Assembly: GCF_017875275.1 (NCBI RefSeq)
Contig: NZ_JAGGML010000001.1
Coordinates: forward strand, 1 to 64,000
Length of the DNA stretch: 64,000 nucleotides
DNA from: Xanthobacter flavus
GTDB taxonomy: Bacteria; Pseudomonadota; Alphaproteobacteria; Rhizobiales; Xanthobacteraceae
Direction: 5' to 3'
Shown here: piece by piece, positions 26,282 through 35,580 of the stretch
How positions within the stretch are numbered: position 1 is the first letter of the stretch
Layout of the letters: each line of letters begins with the position of its first letter
Program-made: the position numbers and the translations under genes
Notes under the pieces: model-generated
The model's input: the letters and a program-made list of their open reading frames with translations, nothing else
Told to the model about the DNA's origin: nothing
Databases searched by the model: none

Positions 26282-27307
26282 ATGGGTCGCTTTCATCTCT
26301 TGCGGAGCCTTCTCGCCGGTGGCGCACTGCTTGTCGCGGCGCAGGGCGCCAGCGCGCAGCAGGTCGTCAACGTCTACACCACCCGCGAGCCCGGCCTGGC
26401 CGCGCCCCTGTTCGAGGCCTTTACCAAGGCCACGGGCATCGAGGTGAAGAGCGTCTTCATCAAGGATGGCCTCGCCGAGCGCGTGAAGGCGGAGGGCGCC
26501 AGCTCCCCGGCCGACGTGCTGATGACGGTGGACGTGGGCAATCTGCTCGACGTGGTGGACGCCGGTGTCACCCAGCCGGTGACCTCCCCGGCCCTCTCCG
26601 CCATTCCGGCCAACCTGCGCGATCCGGCCGGCAACTGGTACGCCCTCTCCCTGCGCGCCCGCCTCGTCTATGCGGCGAAGGACGAGGTGAAGCTCTCGGC
26701 CATCACCTATGAAGACCTCGCCGACCCCAAGTGGAAGGGCAAGGTCTGCATCCGCTCCGGCCAGCACCCCTACAATGTCGGGCTGGTGGCGGCCTATATC
26801 GTCCATCATGGCGAGGAGAAGACCGAAGCCTGGCTGCGCGGGCTGAAGGCCAACCTCGCCCGCAAGCCCGCCGGCGGCGACCGCGAGGGCGCCCGCGACA
26901 TTCTCGGCGGCATCTGCGATCTGGCGGTGGGCAATTCCTACTATGTGGGCCTGATGCGCTCGGGCAAGGGCGGCGCCGACCAGAAGAAGTGGGGCGACGG
27001 CATCAACGTGCTGCTCCCGACCTTCCAGGGCGGCGGCACCCATGTGAACGTCTCCGGCGCCGCCGTGGCGAAGAACGCGCCCCACAAGGACGCCGCGGTG
27101 AAGCTGCTCGAATTCGCCATCTCCCCGGAGATGCAGGCGGTCTACGCCAAGCAGAACATGGAATACCCGGTCATCACCTCAGCGGAGGTCGATCCCGTCA
27201 TTGGCGCGCTGGGACCGCTCAAGGTCGATCCCATCCCGCTGGTGGACATCGCCAAGAACCGCAAGCGCGCCAGCGAGCTCATCGACAAGGTCGGCTTCGA
27301 CAACTGA
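26282..27307 (+). CDS. fbpA: Ferric-iron ABC transporter, periplasmic binding protein
   Basis: A 341-residue periplasmic protein with a Sec signal peptide ending near ASAQ (residue 23). The mature start QVVNVYTTREPGLAAPLFEA and the tandem tyrosines in VGNSYYVGL, which coordinate Fe3+ in FbpA/FutA proteins, identify a ferric-binding transferrin-like protein of the extracellular solute-binding family 1. Two cysteines (KVCIRSGQ and GGICDLAVG) may form the disulfide known in FutA. The permease gene begins six bases after the stop. No ATPase gene follows, so the transporter must borrow or encode one elsewhere. Confidence 0.9.
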   Translation: MGRFHLLRSLLAGGALLVAAQGASAQQVVNVYTTREPGLAAPLFEAFTKATGIEVKSVFIKDGLAERVKAEGASSPADVLMTVDVGNLLDVVDAGVTQPVTSPALSAIPANLRDPAGNWYALSLRARLVYAAKDEVKLSAITYEDLADPKWKGKVCIRSGQHPYNVGLVAAYIVHHGEEKTEAWLRGLKANLARKPAGGDREGARDILGGICDLAVGNSYYVGLMRSGKGGADQKKWGDGINVLLPTFQGGGTHVNVSGAAVAKNAPHKDAAVKLLEFAISPEMQAVYAKQNMEYPVITSAEVDPVIGALGPLKVDPIPLVDIAKNRKRASELIDKVGFDN

Positions 27308-27313
27308 CGGCCG

Positions 27314-29035
27314 ATGGCTGAGACCGCATTGACTGGCGAGCCGCGCGCGACGCGGCTCCGCCTCCCCCGCCACCTCTCCCCTCTCCTTCTGGCGTCGGGA
27401 TTGGTGGCGCTTTTCGTTCTGCTGCCCCTTCTTGCCCTCGCCGGCATCGCCGCGCGCGGGTCCGGCGACATGTGGCCCCACCTCATCGCCACCGTGCTGC
27501 CCGATGCGCTGGCCGAGACTGGGCTGCTGATTCTCGGTGTCGGCGTGGTGACGCTGGTGGTGGCCGTGCCGTGCGCGTGGCTGGTGGCCACCTGTACCTT
27601 CCCCGGCCGCTCGGTGCTGGAATGGGCGCTGCTGCTGCCGCTGGCCGTGCCGGGCTACATCGTCGCCTTCTCCTATCTCGACGTGCTCCACCCCCTCGGC
27701 CCGGTGCAGGAGGCGCTGCGCGCGATGCTCGGCATCGACAGCCCGCGCGGCCTGCGCCTGCCGGATGTGCGCTCCACCGGCGGCTGCATCCTGGTGCTCT
27801 CGGCGGTGCTCTATCCCTACGTCTACCTTTCCGCGCGGGCGAGCTTCGTGCTGCAATCGGCGGCGGCGCTGGAGGTGGCGCGCACATTGGGCGCCAGCCG
27901 CTGGCGCGCCTTCCTGCGCATCGGCCTGCCGCTGGCCCGCCCGGCCATCGTGGCGGGGCTGACGCTGGTGCTGCTGGAAGTGCTCGGCGACATTGGCGCC
28001 TCCGAATTCCTCGGCGTGCGCACCCTGACCGTCTCCATCTATTCCACCTGGGTGAACCGCTCGAACCTGCCCGGGGCGGCGCAGATCGCCCTCGTCATGC
28101 TCGCGCTGGTCCTGGGATTGATCCTGCTGGAGCGATGGGCGCGGCGCGCGCGGCGGTTCGTCGCCACCGGCTCGGCCCGGCCGCAGGCGCCGCTGCGCCT
28201 GACCGGCCTGAAAGGCATCGCCGCCGCCGCCTTCTGCGCCCTGCCCGTCACCCTCGGCTTTCTGGTGCCGCTGCTGCACCTCTCCATCTCGGCCGTGCGA
28301 CGCATGGCGGAGACCGGCTTTCCCACCCGTATCCTCGGCGAGGCCGCGACCACGGCCGCCCTCGCCGCGGCGACGGTGGCCCTGGCCCTCGGCCTCGGCC
28401 TTGTGGTGGCGCTCGGCCAGCGGCTGACGCGCGCGCCGCTCGCCTCCGGTTTCGCGCGGGTTGCGAGCCTCGGCTATGCGGTTCCGGGCACCGTGCTCGC
28501 CGTCGGCCTCCTCAGCCCCCTCGCCTCATTCGACAATATGCTGGATGCGGCGATGAAGCAGTCCTTCGGCATCTCCACCGGGCTGTTGCTGTCGGGCTCG
28601 GGGGCGGCGCTGGTGATGGCGCTCGCCATCCGTTTTCTCGCCATCCCGGTGGGCGGCATCGAGGCCGGATGCGCCAAGCTGTCACCGCATCTCGACATGG
28701 CCGCCCGCAGCCTCGGCTCGACGCAGCCGCGCACCGTGCGCCGGGTGCTGCTGCCGCTGCTGCGGCCGGCCCTCGCCACGGCGGCGCTGCTGGTGTTCGT
28801 CGACGCCATGAAGGAGCTGCCGGCCACCCTCCTGCTGCGGCCACTCGGCCTCGAGACGCTGGCCACGCACGTCTATGGCGAGGCGGCGCGCGGCACTTAT
28901 GAGGACGGCGCGCTGGCGGCGCTGGTGATTCTGCTGGTCGGCCTCGGCCCGGTGATTCTCCTCGCCCGCATGTCGTCCTCCGCCCTCGCGGCATCGGCTG
29001 ACGGCGCGCGCGGCGGTTCCTCGGCGCGCGACTGA
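27314..29035 (+). CDS. fbpB: Ferric-iron ABC transporter, fused permease
   Basis: A 573-residue inner-membrane protein made of two permease halves, each with about six transmembrane helices, as in FbpB/FutB. Each half carries the cytoplasmic EAA loop that contacts the ATPase: EVARTLGASRWRAFLRIGLP in the first half and DMAARSLGSTQPRTVRRVLL in the second. It follows fbpA by six bases and is probably cotranscribed. The next gene (AsmA) starts 130 bases later, and no fbpC-type ATPase is adjacent. No RirA or Irr box is obvious upstream of fbpA. Confidence 0.9.
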   Translation: MAETALTGEPRATRLRLPRHLSPLLLASGLVALFVLLPLLALAGIAARGSGDMWPHLIATVLPDALAETGLLILGVGVVTLVVAVPCAWLVATCTFPGRSVLEWALLLPLAVPGYIVAFSYLDVLHPLGPVQEALRAMLGIDSPRGLRLPDVRSTGGCILVLSAVLYPYVYLSARASFVLQSAAALEVARTLGASRWRAFLRIGLPLARPAIVAGLTLVLLEVLGDIGASEFLGVRTLTVSIYSTWVNRSNLPGAAQIALVMLALVLGLILLERWARRARRFVATGSARPQAPLRLTGLKGIAAAAFCALPVTLGFLVPLLHLSISAVRRMAETGFPTRILGEAATTAALAAATVALALGLGLVVALGQRLTRAPLASGFARVASLGYAVPGTVLAVGLLSPLASFDNMLDAAMKQSFGISTGLLLSGSGAALVMALAIRFLAIPVGGIEAGCAKLSPHLDMAARSLGSTQPRTVRRVLLPLLRPALATAALLVFVDAMKELPATLLLRPLGLETLATHVYGEAARGTYEDGALAALVILLVGLGPVILLARMSSSALAASADGARGGSSARD

Positions 29036-29165
29036 CACTCAGGGCGCGGCGCCCCCAGGCCATCAAAGCGACACAGAGGCCGCTAAAGGTGCGGCCACGA
29101 TCCAACGTGGCCTCAGGCGTCGCGCGCATCGCCCCGCCTGCTCCCTCGGAGACCTCTGTATCTTC

Positions 29166-31082
29166 ATGCTGCGTGTCGGCAAGAACACCCGCCGGGCCGG
29201 GCTGATCGCCGCTTCCGTGCTCGGCGCGGGCGCGGCGATGCTGCTCGTCGCCATGGCGGTCGTGCCGCTGCTGGTACCGGCCGCCGAGTTGCGCCGGGTG
29301 GCGGCCCACGCGCTCGCCGGCTCGACCGGACAGAAGGTGGAGATTCTCGGCGAGCCGTCGATCCGCCTCCTCCCCTCCCCCCGTGTGGTGCTCGGCAAGG
29401 TCAGCTTTCCCCTGCCCGCCGGCCAGTCGCTCGACGCCGAGAATGTGGTGACCCGCCTCGACCTGCTGCAGCTCCTGGCCGGCCGTGTGGTGGTGAACGA
29501 CGTGATCGTGGAGCATCCCACCCTGGTCCTCACCGGGGAGGGCATGGCGCCCGCCCTCGGCATCGCGCCGGTACTCGCCGCGACCGACCGGCCGGAGCTG
29601 CGCATCGTCGATGGCACGATCGCATGGCGTTCAAGCAGCGGACTGACCCGCGAGCTGGTGAGCGGCATCACAGCCAGCCTCGACCGGGTATTGGACCGCG
29701 CCGGCATCGCCGTCGCCGTGCAGTTCGACTGGCGCGAGCAGCCGGTCAACGCCACCCTGTTCATCGACGACATCACCGCTTTCATGGCCGGTACGCCGGC
29801 GCCAATGCGCGCGACCGTTGGGACAGACGGCGCCAGGGCCCGATTCCACGGCCGCGCCGCGCTGGGCAAGGCGCCCACCATGGACGGCGCCGTGACGGCG
29901 GATGCCGATTCGCTGCGCGACCTGTTCGACTGGGCCGGCATGGAGGCCCCCACCCGCAGCGGCTTCGGTCCCTTCTCGCTCGCCTCGCGCCTGAAGCTGG
30001 AGCAGGGCGAGGTCGCGCTGACCGAGGCGAGCCTCGATCTCGATGGCAACCGGGGTGACGGCGGACTGCTGGTGAAGGTTTCCGGCCCAAGGCCGCTGAT
30101 CCAGGGCACCTTCGCGGCCGATCGCATCACCCTCGCGCCCTACGGGACCATGCGTCTGACCGGCGGAGACAGGCAGGGCTGGGACCGGGGACCGCTCAAT
30201 CTCTCCGCCCTGGGCGCCTGCGACCTCGACCTGCGGCTCTCGGCGGCGCGGGTGGACGTTGGCGACACCGCGCTCTCCACCGTCGCCGCCAGCGCCGTGC
30301 TCTCGGGCGGCCGGCTGGTGCTCGCCATCGGCGAGGCCCATGGCTGGGGCGGCCTGCTGCGCGCCTCCCTGACCCTCGCGCCCACCGCGCCCGACCCCGC
30401 TGCCATCGCCCGCCGCCCATCGGGGGCCGAACTGCAGCTCGAAGCGGAAGCGAATGAAGTGGAGCTTGCCCGCGCCCTCGACGACATCGGCGGCTTCCGC
30501 CGCATCGAGGGCACCGGCACGTTCCAGGTGGATGTGACGGGTGCCGGACGGAGCATCCAGGACATCGCCACGAACCTCCAGGGCAGCGCAGTGCTGACCG
30601 CAGCCAACGGCTATCTGAACGGCTTCGACGTCGCGCAGCTTCTTCAGAGGATCGAGCGCAGGCCCCTCTCCGCCGGCAGCGACTGGCGGGGCGGCCGCAC
30701 CGCCTTCGCCGATCTCAACGGGCGCATCGCCATCAGCGACGGCGTTGGCACCGTGGAAGAGCTCGCCATGCGCGGTCCGCGCGCGCAGATCGAGATGACC
30801 GGCTCCCTCTCCATCGCCCAACGCTCGTTGGACCTCGCCGGCCACGCGGCGCTTCCGGCCGCCAAAGGCGCGAAGACCGGTGCCATCGACCTGCCGTTCA
30901 GCGTTCGGGGACCGTGGAACGAGCCCAGCATCATGGCCGACCCGCTCAGCCTCATCGAGCGCTCCGGCGCCGCTCTCCCGCTGCTCGAAGCCGTGAAGGC
31001 CCGTGCGGCCGCAGGCGCAGAGCGGGCCATGGATGGCGCTGCGGCGCCGACCGATGATCGGCAGCAGGCGCCGGCGAACTGA
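29166..31082 (+). CDS. AsmA family protein
   Basis: A 638-residue envelope protein with one N-terminal signal-anchor (about residues 10-38). The N-terminal domain (ILGEPSIRLLPSPRVVLGKV, VVNDVIVEHPTL) and C-terminal LNGRIAISDGVGTVEELAMR and SLDLAGHAALPAAKGA match AsmA, a repeating-beta-groove family now linked to phospholipid transport and outer-membrane assembly. The middle is low in recognisable motifs. It lies 130 bases after the iron permease and is convergent with the IalB gene, sharing the bidirectional terminator at 31121. Confidence 0.88.
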   Translation: MLRVGKNTRRAGLIAASVLGAGAAMLLVAMAVVPLLVPAAELRRVAAHALAGSTGQKVEILGEPSIRLLPSPRVVLGKVSFPLPAGQSLDAENVVTRLDLLQLLAGRVVVNDVIVEHPTLVLTGEGMAPALGIAPVLAATDRPELRIVDGTIAWRSSSGLTRELVSGITASLDRVLDRAGIAVAVQFDWREQPVNATLFIDDITAFMAGTPAPMRATVGTDGARARFHGRAALGKAPTMDGAVTADADSLRDLFDWAGMEAPTRSGFGPFSLASRLKLEQGEVALTEASLDLDGNRGDGGLLVKVSGPRPLIQGTFAADRITLAPYGTMRLTGGDRQGWDRGPLNLSALGACDLDLRLSAARVDVGDTALSTVAASAVLSGGRLVLAIGEAHGWGGLLRASLTLAPTAPDPAAIARRPSGAELQLEAEANEVELARALDDIGGFRRIEGTGTFQVDVTGAGRSIQDIATNLQGSAVLTAANGYLNGFDVAQLLQRIERRPLSAGSDWRGGRTAFADLNGRIAISDGVGTVEELAMRGPRAQIEMTGSLSIAQRSLDLAGHAALPAAKGAKTGAIDLPFSVRGPWNEPSIMADPLSLIERSGAALPLLEAVKARAAAGAERAMDGAAAPTDDRQQAPAN

Positions 31083-31120
31083 GGCTGCTCGCGCAGCTCG
31101 AATTGGGAAGCCGCAACGAA

Positions 31121-31148
31121 AAAGGCCGGCGCACTGGCACCGGCCTTT
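31121..31148. terminator. Bidirectional terminator between AsmA and IalB genes
   Basis: AAAGGCCGG and CCGGCCTTT form a nine-base-pair stem around ten bases. On the minus strand the stem is followed by TTTTT, so it terminates the IalB gene well; the plus-strand side has a weaker T-tract. Confidence 0.75.
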
Positions 31149-31177
31149 GGTCTGTCCGATCGGCGTTGCGCGGACGG

Positions 31178-31738
31178 TCAGCCCTTGAGGCTGGCCTGCA
31201 TGGCGGCGCCCAGGCCCTTGAATGACAGCGGCAGGATGACCGGGCGGCGCGAGCCGTCCTCGAACACGATGTCGCCCTTGCCGGAGCTGGCCTTGAGCGC
31301 GGCGAGCTGATCCTTCGTCAGCTCGGCGGAGGCGACGCAATGCTGGCCGCACCGCTTGAAGGTCAGCACCACGTCGGCGACGCCACCGACTTTCAGCGCG
31401 ACGTTGGACGGCAGCCACACGCCCGGCGGGGTGAGGACGATGAGGCGCACCAGCCCGTCCTTCTCGGCCCGCACCGCGATATGGGCGAGGATGTGCGCGA
31501 GATCGGGGGTCTGCAGCGTCTGCACCGCCTCGCAGGCGCGCTTTTCGTCCTTGCCCTTGCAGCGGACGGTCCAGTCATCGTGAACCGAATGGGTCTCGGT
31601 CGGGTCGGCGGCGGGGGCCGCGGCAGGCGCCGGCGCGGCGGCCGTCTGGGCGGCGGCGGGCAGCGCGAAGGCCGATGCAGCGACCACGGCGGACAGGAGC
31701 GAGAGACGGAAGGAGGGGATGAGACCGGTAAGCGCCAT
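31178..31738 (-). CDS. Invasion-associated locus B (IalB) family protein
   Basis: A 186-residue exported protein with a Sec signal peptide (cleavage in ALPAAAQ near residue 31) and a Pro/Ala-rich linker. The mature domain has VHDDWTVRCKGKDEKRACEA, AHIAVRAEKDGLVRLIVLTP and FKRCGQHCVASAELTKDQL; the four cysteines would form two disulfides. The family is named after a Bartonella invasion factor but is widespread in free-living Hyphomicrobiales, where its role is unknown. Start ATG 31738 has a GAGAGGA ribosome site. Confidence 0.88.
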   Translation of the reverse strand: MALTGLIPSFRLSLLSAVVAASAFALPAAAQTAAAPAPAAAPAADPTETHSVHDDWTVRCKGKDEKRACEAVQTLQTPDLAHILAHIAVRAEKDGLVRLIVLTPPGVWLPSNVALKVGGVADVVLTFKRCGQHCVASAELTKDQLAALKASSGKGDIVFEDGSRRPVILPLSFKGLGAAMQASLKG

Positions 31739-31878
31739 CTTGTACGTCCTCTCAATCACGCCCGCGCCCCGCAGTGGCGCCGTCGCCGGGACATATCCGA
31801 CACCGCCCCTGTCAGGCAACGCAAATCGCGGTGCTTCCACCCGCTGACACAGGGGAATGGCGGCTGGGACGGTGGTGT

Positions 31879-34164
31879 TCAGCTTCCGGCACGCCGCGCT
31901 GCAACCGCGCGGAGCACGCGCTCGGGCGTCGCGGGGGCATCGAGCGCCACCGGCCCCTCGCCGGGCAGCCCGGCTATGGCGTCGCGGATCGCGAGCCAGA
32001 CGGAAATGGCGAGCATCAGCGGCGGCTCGCCCACCGCCTTGGAGCGCAGCACCGTCTCCTCCGCGTTCGGCCTGTCGAGCAGATGGACGTTCAGCACCGG
32101 CGGCACGTCGCGCGATCCGGGGATCTTGTAGGTGGAAGGGCCGCGCGTGGCGAGGCGGCCTTGGGCATCCCACTTCAGTTCCTCGCAGGTGAGCCAGCCC
32201 ATGCCCTGCACGAAGGCGCCCTCGATCTGGCCGATGTCGATGGCCGGGTTCAGCGAGCGCCCGCAATCCCCGACGATCTCGGCCCTCAGCACACGGACGG
32301 CGCCGGAGAGCGTATCCACCGCCACCTCGGCGGCGGCGGCGCCATAAGTGTAATAATAGAAGGGCCGCCCTTCCGATTTCGCCATGTCGAAGTGGATCTT
32401 CGGCGTCTTGTAGAAGCCTGTGGCGGAAAGCGGCACGCGCTGCTGCCACGCCAGATGCGCCGCCTCGCCGAAGGAGAGGCGGCGGTTGCCCACCGCCACA
32501 CGGCCCTCCGCGAACACCACCTCCTCCACCGCCGTGCCGAAATGCGCCGCCACCACCCCGGCCATGCGCCCGCGAATCTCCTTCGCCGCGATCAGCGCTG
32601 CCATGCCGTTGAGGTCGGAGCCTGAGGAGGCCGCCGTGGGCGAGGTGTTGGGCACCTTGGCGGTGCTGGTGGCCGACACGCGCACATGGTCGAGCGGGAT
32701 GCCGAAGGCGTCCGCCACCACCTGCGCCACCTTCACGAACAGCCCCTGCCCCATCTCGGTGCCGCCGTGGTTCAGGTGGACCGAGCCGTCCGTGTAGACA
32801 TGCACCAGCGCCCCGGCCTGGTTCAGCGTCGTCAGGTTGAACGACACGCCAAACTTTATGGGCATGGTGGCGAGGCCCTTGCGGATCACCGGGCTCTGCG
32901 CATTGAAGGCGTCGATTTCCGCCCGCCACGCCGCAAGGTCCGCTTTGGCGTCGAGGTGGGCCATGGCCTCCTCGATCAGGCTGTCCTCCACCTCCTGGCC
33001 ATAGGGCGTGATGTTGCGCGGGGCGTCGCCATACTGGTTGGCGGCGCGCACCTCTTCGATCGGCTTGCCGAGGTGACGGGCGATCTCGTCCATCACCGCC
33101 TCGATGGCGAGCATGCCCTGAGGCGCGCCGAAGCCGCGGAAGGCGGTGTTGGAGACGGTGTTTGTCTTCACCAGCACGCCGCGAAAGCGGGTCGCCGGGA
33201 TGAAATAGCAATTGTCCGCGTGGCACAGGGCGCGCGAGACGACGGCGGGGGAGAGGTCCGCCACGTTGCCGCAGTCGGCGGCGAACTCCATGTCGAGACC
33301 GGCGATGCGGCCCTCCGCATCGAAGCCCGCCGCCCAGCGCACGCGGAAGGGATGACGCTTGCCGGTGGCCTCCATGTCCACTTCGCGCGGCAGGCGCAGC
33401 TTCACCGGCCTTCCGGCGTGATGGGCCAACAATGCGGCGATGGCGGCGATGATGGTGGCCTGGCTCTCCTTGCCGCCGAAGGCCCCGCCCATGCGCCGCA
33501 CCTCCACCGTCACGGCCGCGAACGGCAGGCCCAGCACATGCGCGACGCCATGCTGCGCCTCGGTGGGATGCTGGGTGGAGGAATAGACCTGCATGTCCCG
33601 GTCCTCGCCCGGGACGGCGATGGCGATCTGCCCTTCCAGATAGAAATGATCCTGCCCGCCGCAGCGCACTTCACCGGAGAGGCGCAAGGGAGCCGTGGCG
33701 AGGGCGGTCGCAACATCGCCCCGCCCCACCTGCTGATCCGGCCCGACGCGGGCGCCGGCCTCATAGGCTGCATCCAGATCAAGGAGCGCGGGCAGCGGCT
33801 CATACGCCACCCGCACCAGCGCCGCGGCAGCGCGGGCAGCATCGAGGGTCGGCGCGGCGACAGCAGCGACGGGGTGGCCGACATACTCCACCTCGCCCGC
33901 CGCCAGCAGCGGCTCATTGGTGCGGATGGGGGCGATGTCGTTGGTGCCGGGAATGTCGCCCGCCGCCACCGCCACCACGCCGGGCAGCGCGCGGGCGGCG
34001 GAAAGATCGATGGCGACGATGCGGGCGCGCGCATGGGGGCTCAGCACCAATGCGGCGTGGAGCAGGCCGGGCGGCTCCGGCATGTCGTCCAGATAGACGG
34101 CACGGCCGCTCACATGGGCATTGGCGCTCTCGTGCCGGGCGGGGACATGGACGGCGCGGGTCAT
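31879..34164 (-). CDS. xdhB: Xanthine dehydrogenase, molybdopterin-binding subunit
   Basis: A 761-residue subunit holding the molybdenum cofactor, where xanthine or hypoxanthine is hydroxylated to urate. Visible cofactor motifs are VRRMGGAFGGKES, NTAFRGFGAPQGM and the C-terminal KAVGEPPLMLA containing the catalytic Glu. The N-terminal GRAVYLDDMPEPPGLLHAAL matches bacterial XdhB. Start ATG 34164 overlaps the xdhA stop in an ATGA junction. XdhC, the cofactor-insertion chaperone, usually follows xdhB but is absent; the next gene encodes an IalB protein. Confidence 0.94.
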   Translation of the reverse strand: MTRAVHVPARHESANAHVSGRAVYLDDMPEPPGLLHAALVLSPHARARIVAIDLSAARALPGVVAVAAGDIPGTNDIAPIRTNEPLLAAGEVEYVGHPVAAVAAPTLDAARAAAALVRVAYEPLPALLDLDAAYEAGARVGPDQQVGRGDVATALATAPLRLSGEVRCGGQDHFYLEGQIAIAVPGEDRDMQVYSSTQHPTEAQHGVAHVLGLPFAAVTVEVRRMGGAFGGKESQATIIAAIAALLAHHAGRPVKLRLPREVDMEATGKRHPFRVRWAAGFDAEGRIAGLDMEFAADCGNVADLSPAVVSRALCHADNCYFIPATRFRGVLVKTNTVSNTAFRGFGAPQGMLAIEAVMDEIARHLGKPIEEVRAANQYGDAPRNITPYGQEVEDSLIEEAMAHLDAKADLAAWRAEIDAFNAQSPVIRKGLATMPIKFGVSFNLTTLNQAGALVHVYTDGSVHLNHGGTEMGQGLFVKVAQVVADAFGIPLDHVRVSATSTAKVPNTSPTAASSGSDLNGMAALIAAKEIRGRMAGVVAAHFGTAVEEVVFAEGRVAVGNRRLSFGEAAHLAWQQRVPLSATGFYKTPKIHFDMAKSEGRPFYYYTYGAAAAEVAVDTLSGAVRVLRAEIVGDCGRSLNPAIDIGQIEGAFVQGMGWLTCEELKWDAQGRLATRGPSTYKIPGSRDVPPVLNVHLLDRPNAEETVLRSKAVGEPPLMLAISVWLAIRDAIAGLPGEGPVALDAPATPERVLRAVAARRAGS

Positions 34165-35576
34165 AGCGCCTCCAGCTCCAGCGGCACGCCGGGGCGTGTG
34201 ATGGCCAAATGCAGGCGCCGCGCCAGATTGGCGGCGGCGCTGGCGCGATAGGCGGCGCTGGCGCGGTGATCGGAGAGGGGCGCGAAGTCAGCGGCCAGCG
34301 CGGCTTCGATGCCTTCGGGCGGCGCATCAGCCCATGGCGCGCCCGTGAGGAGCGCTTCCAGAGCGGGGGCACGCTTCGCCCGCTCGGCCATGCCGCCGAA
34401 GGCTGCGGCCAGATCCGTAACGCGGCCGCCTTCCACCCGCAGGCGGAAGGCGCCGAGCAAGGTGGAGATGTCCTGATCGAACCGGCGCGAGAGTTTCCAG
34501 GCGAAGAGCTGCTCTCCCTCGGCGAGGCGGGGGAGGCGGATCGCGGCGATCACCTCGTCCGGCGCCAGAGCGGTCTGGCGATAGCCGGTGAGGAAATCCG
34601 CGATCCTCATGCGCCGCATCCCGGCGGGCCCGGCCAGTTCCACCTCCCCATCGAGCGCCAGCAGCACCGGCAGCGTGTCGCCGACCGGCGAGGCGGTGCC
34701 GAGATTGCCGCCGAAGGTGCCCATGGTCCGGATCTGCCGCGAGCCGATGCGGCGGATGAGGGCGCCGAACGCCGGGAACGCCGCCTCCACCGTCTCCAGC
34801 CCCTCCGCATAGGTGACGGCGGCACCGAGGACGAGGTGGTCGCCCTCCCATCCGATCCGCTTCAGCTCTGCCACGCGGCGGGTGGAGATGGCGAGGCGGA
34901 AGCCGCGCCGCTTCTTGGCGGGGATGAGGCCGAGGTCGGTAGCGCCGGCGATCAGCACCGCGTCCGGATAGGCGGAGCGCAGCGCCACCAGTTCCGAAAG
35001 GGTCTGCGGCACGAGATGCAGTTCCCCCTGTGCCGCGATGCGCGTGCCGGCAATCGGCGGGAGGCTCTCAGGCTCCACCACCGGCGGCGCGGCGCAGAGC
35101 GCCCGGGCGGCATCGACGATGGGGCGATAGCCGGTGCAGCGGCAGAGATTGCCCGCCAGCGCCTCGTGGATGTCGCTATCGCTCACCAACGCATCGTCCG
35201 CGCGCCCCTGCGTGAGCGCATAAAGCGACATGACGATGCCCGGCGTGCAGAAGCCGCACTGGGTGCCGTCGCTCTCGGCCAGCACGGTCTGAGCCGGATG
35301 GAGGCCGGCGGAGCCGACGAGCCCTTCCACGGTCTTCACCTCGGCGCCGTCTATCTGGGACAGAAGCAGGATGCAGGAGTTGGCGACCTGCCAGCGTTGC
35401 GCCCCGCCCACCCCTTGACCGATGGCGATGGTGCAGGCGCCGCAATCGCCCTCCGCGCAGCCTTCCTTGGTTCCGGTGAGGCGCTGGCGCGTGCGCAGGA
35501 AGTCCAGCACCGTCATGGAGGGGGCGGCGTCCGCCGCCTCGATCCGCTCGCCGTTCAGCAGGAAGGCGATGGCCAC
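34161..35576 (-). CDS. xdhA: Xanthine dehydrogenase, iron-sulfur/FAD subunit
   Basis: A 471-residue subunit carrying two [2Fe-2S] clusters and FAD. Cluster ligands are in GCAEGDCGACTIA, QCGFCTPG and NLCRCTGYRPI within the first 150 residues; the FAD domain shows LIAGATDLGL and GTFGGNLGTASPVGD. The start is GTG 35576, which follows the TGA of the upstream permease (35581-35583) by four bases with GAGGG as a plausible ribosome site; no ATG fits the family start. Electrons from xdhB pass through this subunit to NAD+. Confidence 0.93.
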   Translation of the reverse strand: MAIAFLLNGERIEAADAAPSMTVLDFLRTRQRLTGTKEGCAEGDCGACTIAIGQGVGGAQRWQVANSCILLLSQIDGAEVKTVEGLVGSAGLHPAQTVLAESDGTQCGFCTPGIVMSLYALTQGRADDALVSDSDIHEALAGNLCRCTGYRPIVDAARALCAAPPVVEPESLPPIAGTRIAAQGELHLVPQTLSELVALRSAYPDAVLIAGATDLGLIPAKKRRGFRLAISTRRVAELKRIGWEGDHLVLGAAVTYAEGLETVEAAFPAFGALIRRIGSRQIRTMGTFGGNLGTASPVGDTLPVLLALDGEVELAGPAGMRRMRIADFLTGYRQTALAPDEVIAAIRLPRLAEGEQLFAWKLSRRFDQDISTLLGAFRLRVEGGRVTDLAAAFGGMAERAKRAPALEALLTGAPWADAPPEGIEAALAADFAPLSDHRASAAYRASAAANLARRLHLAITRPGVPLELEAL

Positions 35577-35580
35577 GCCC

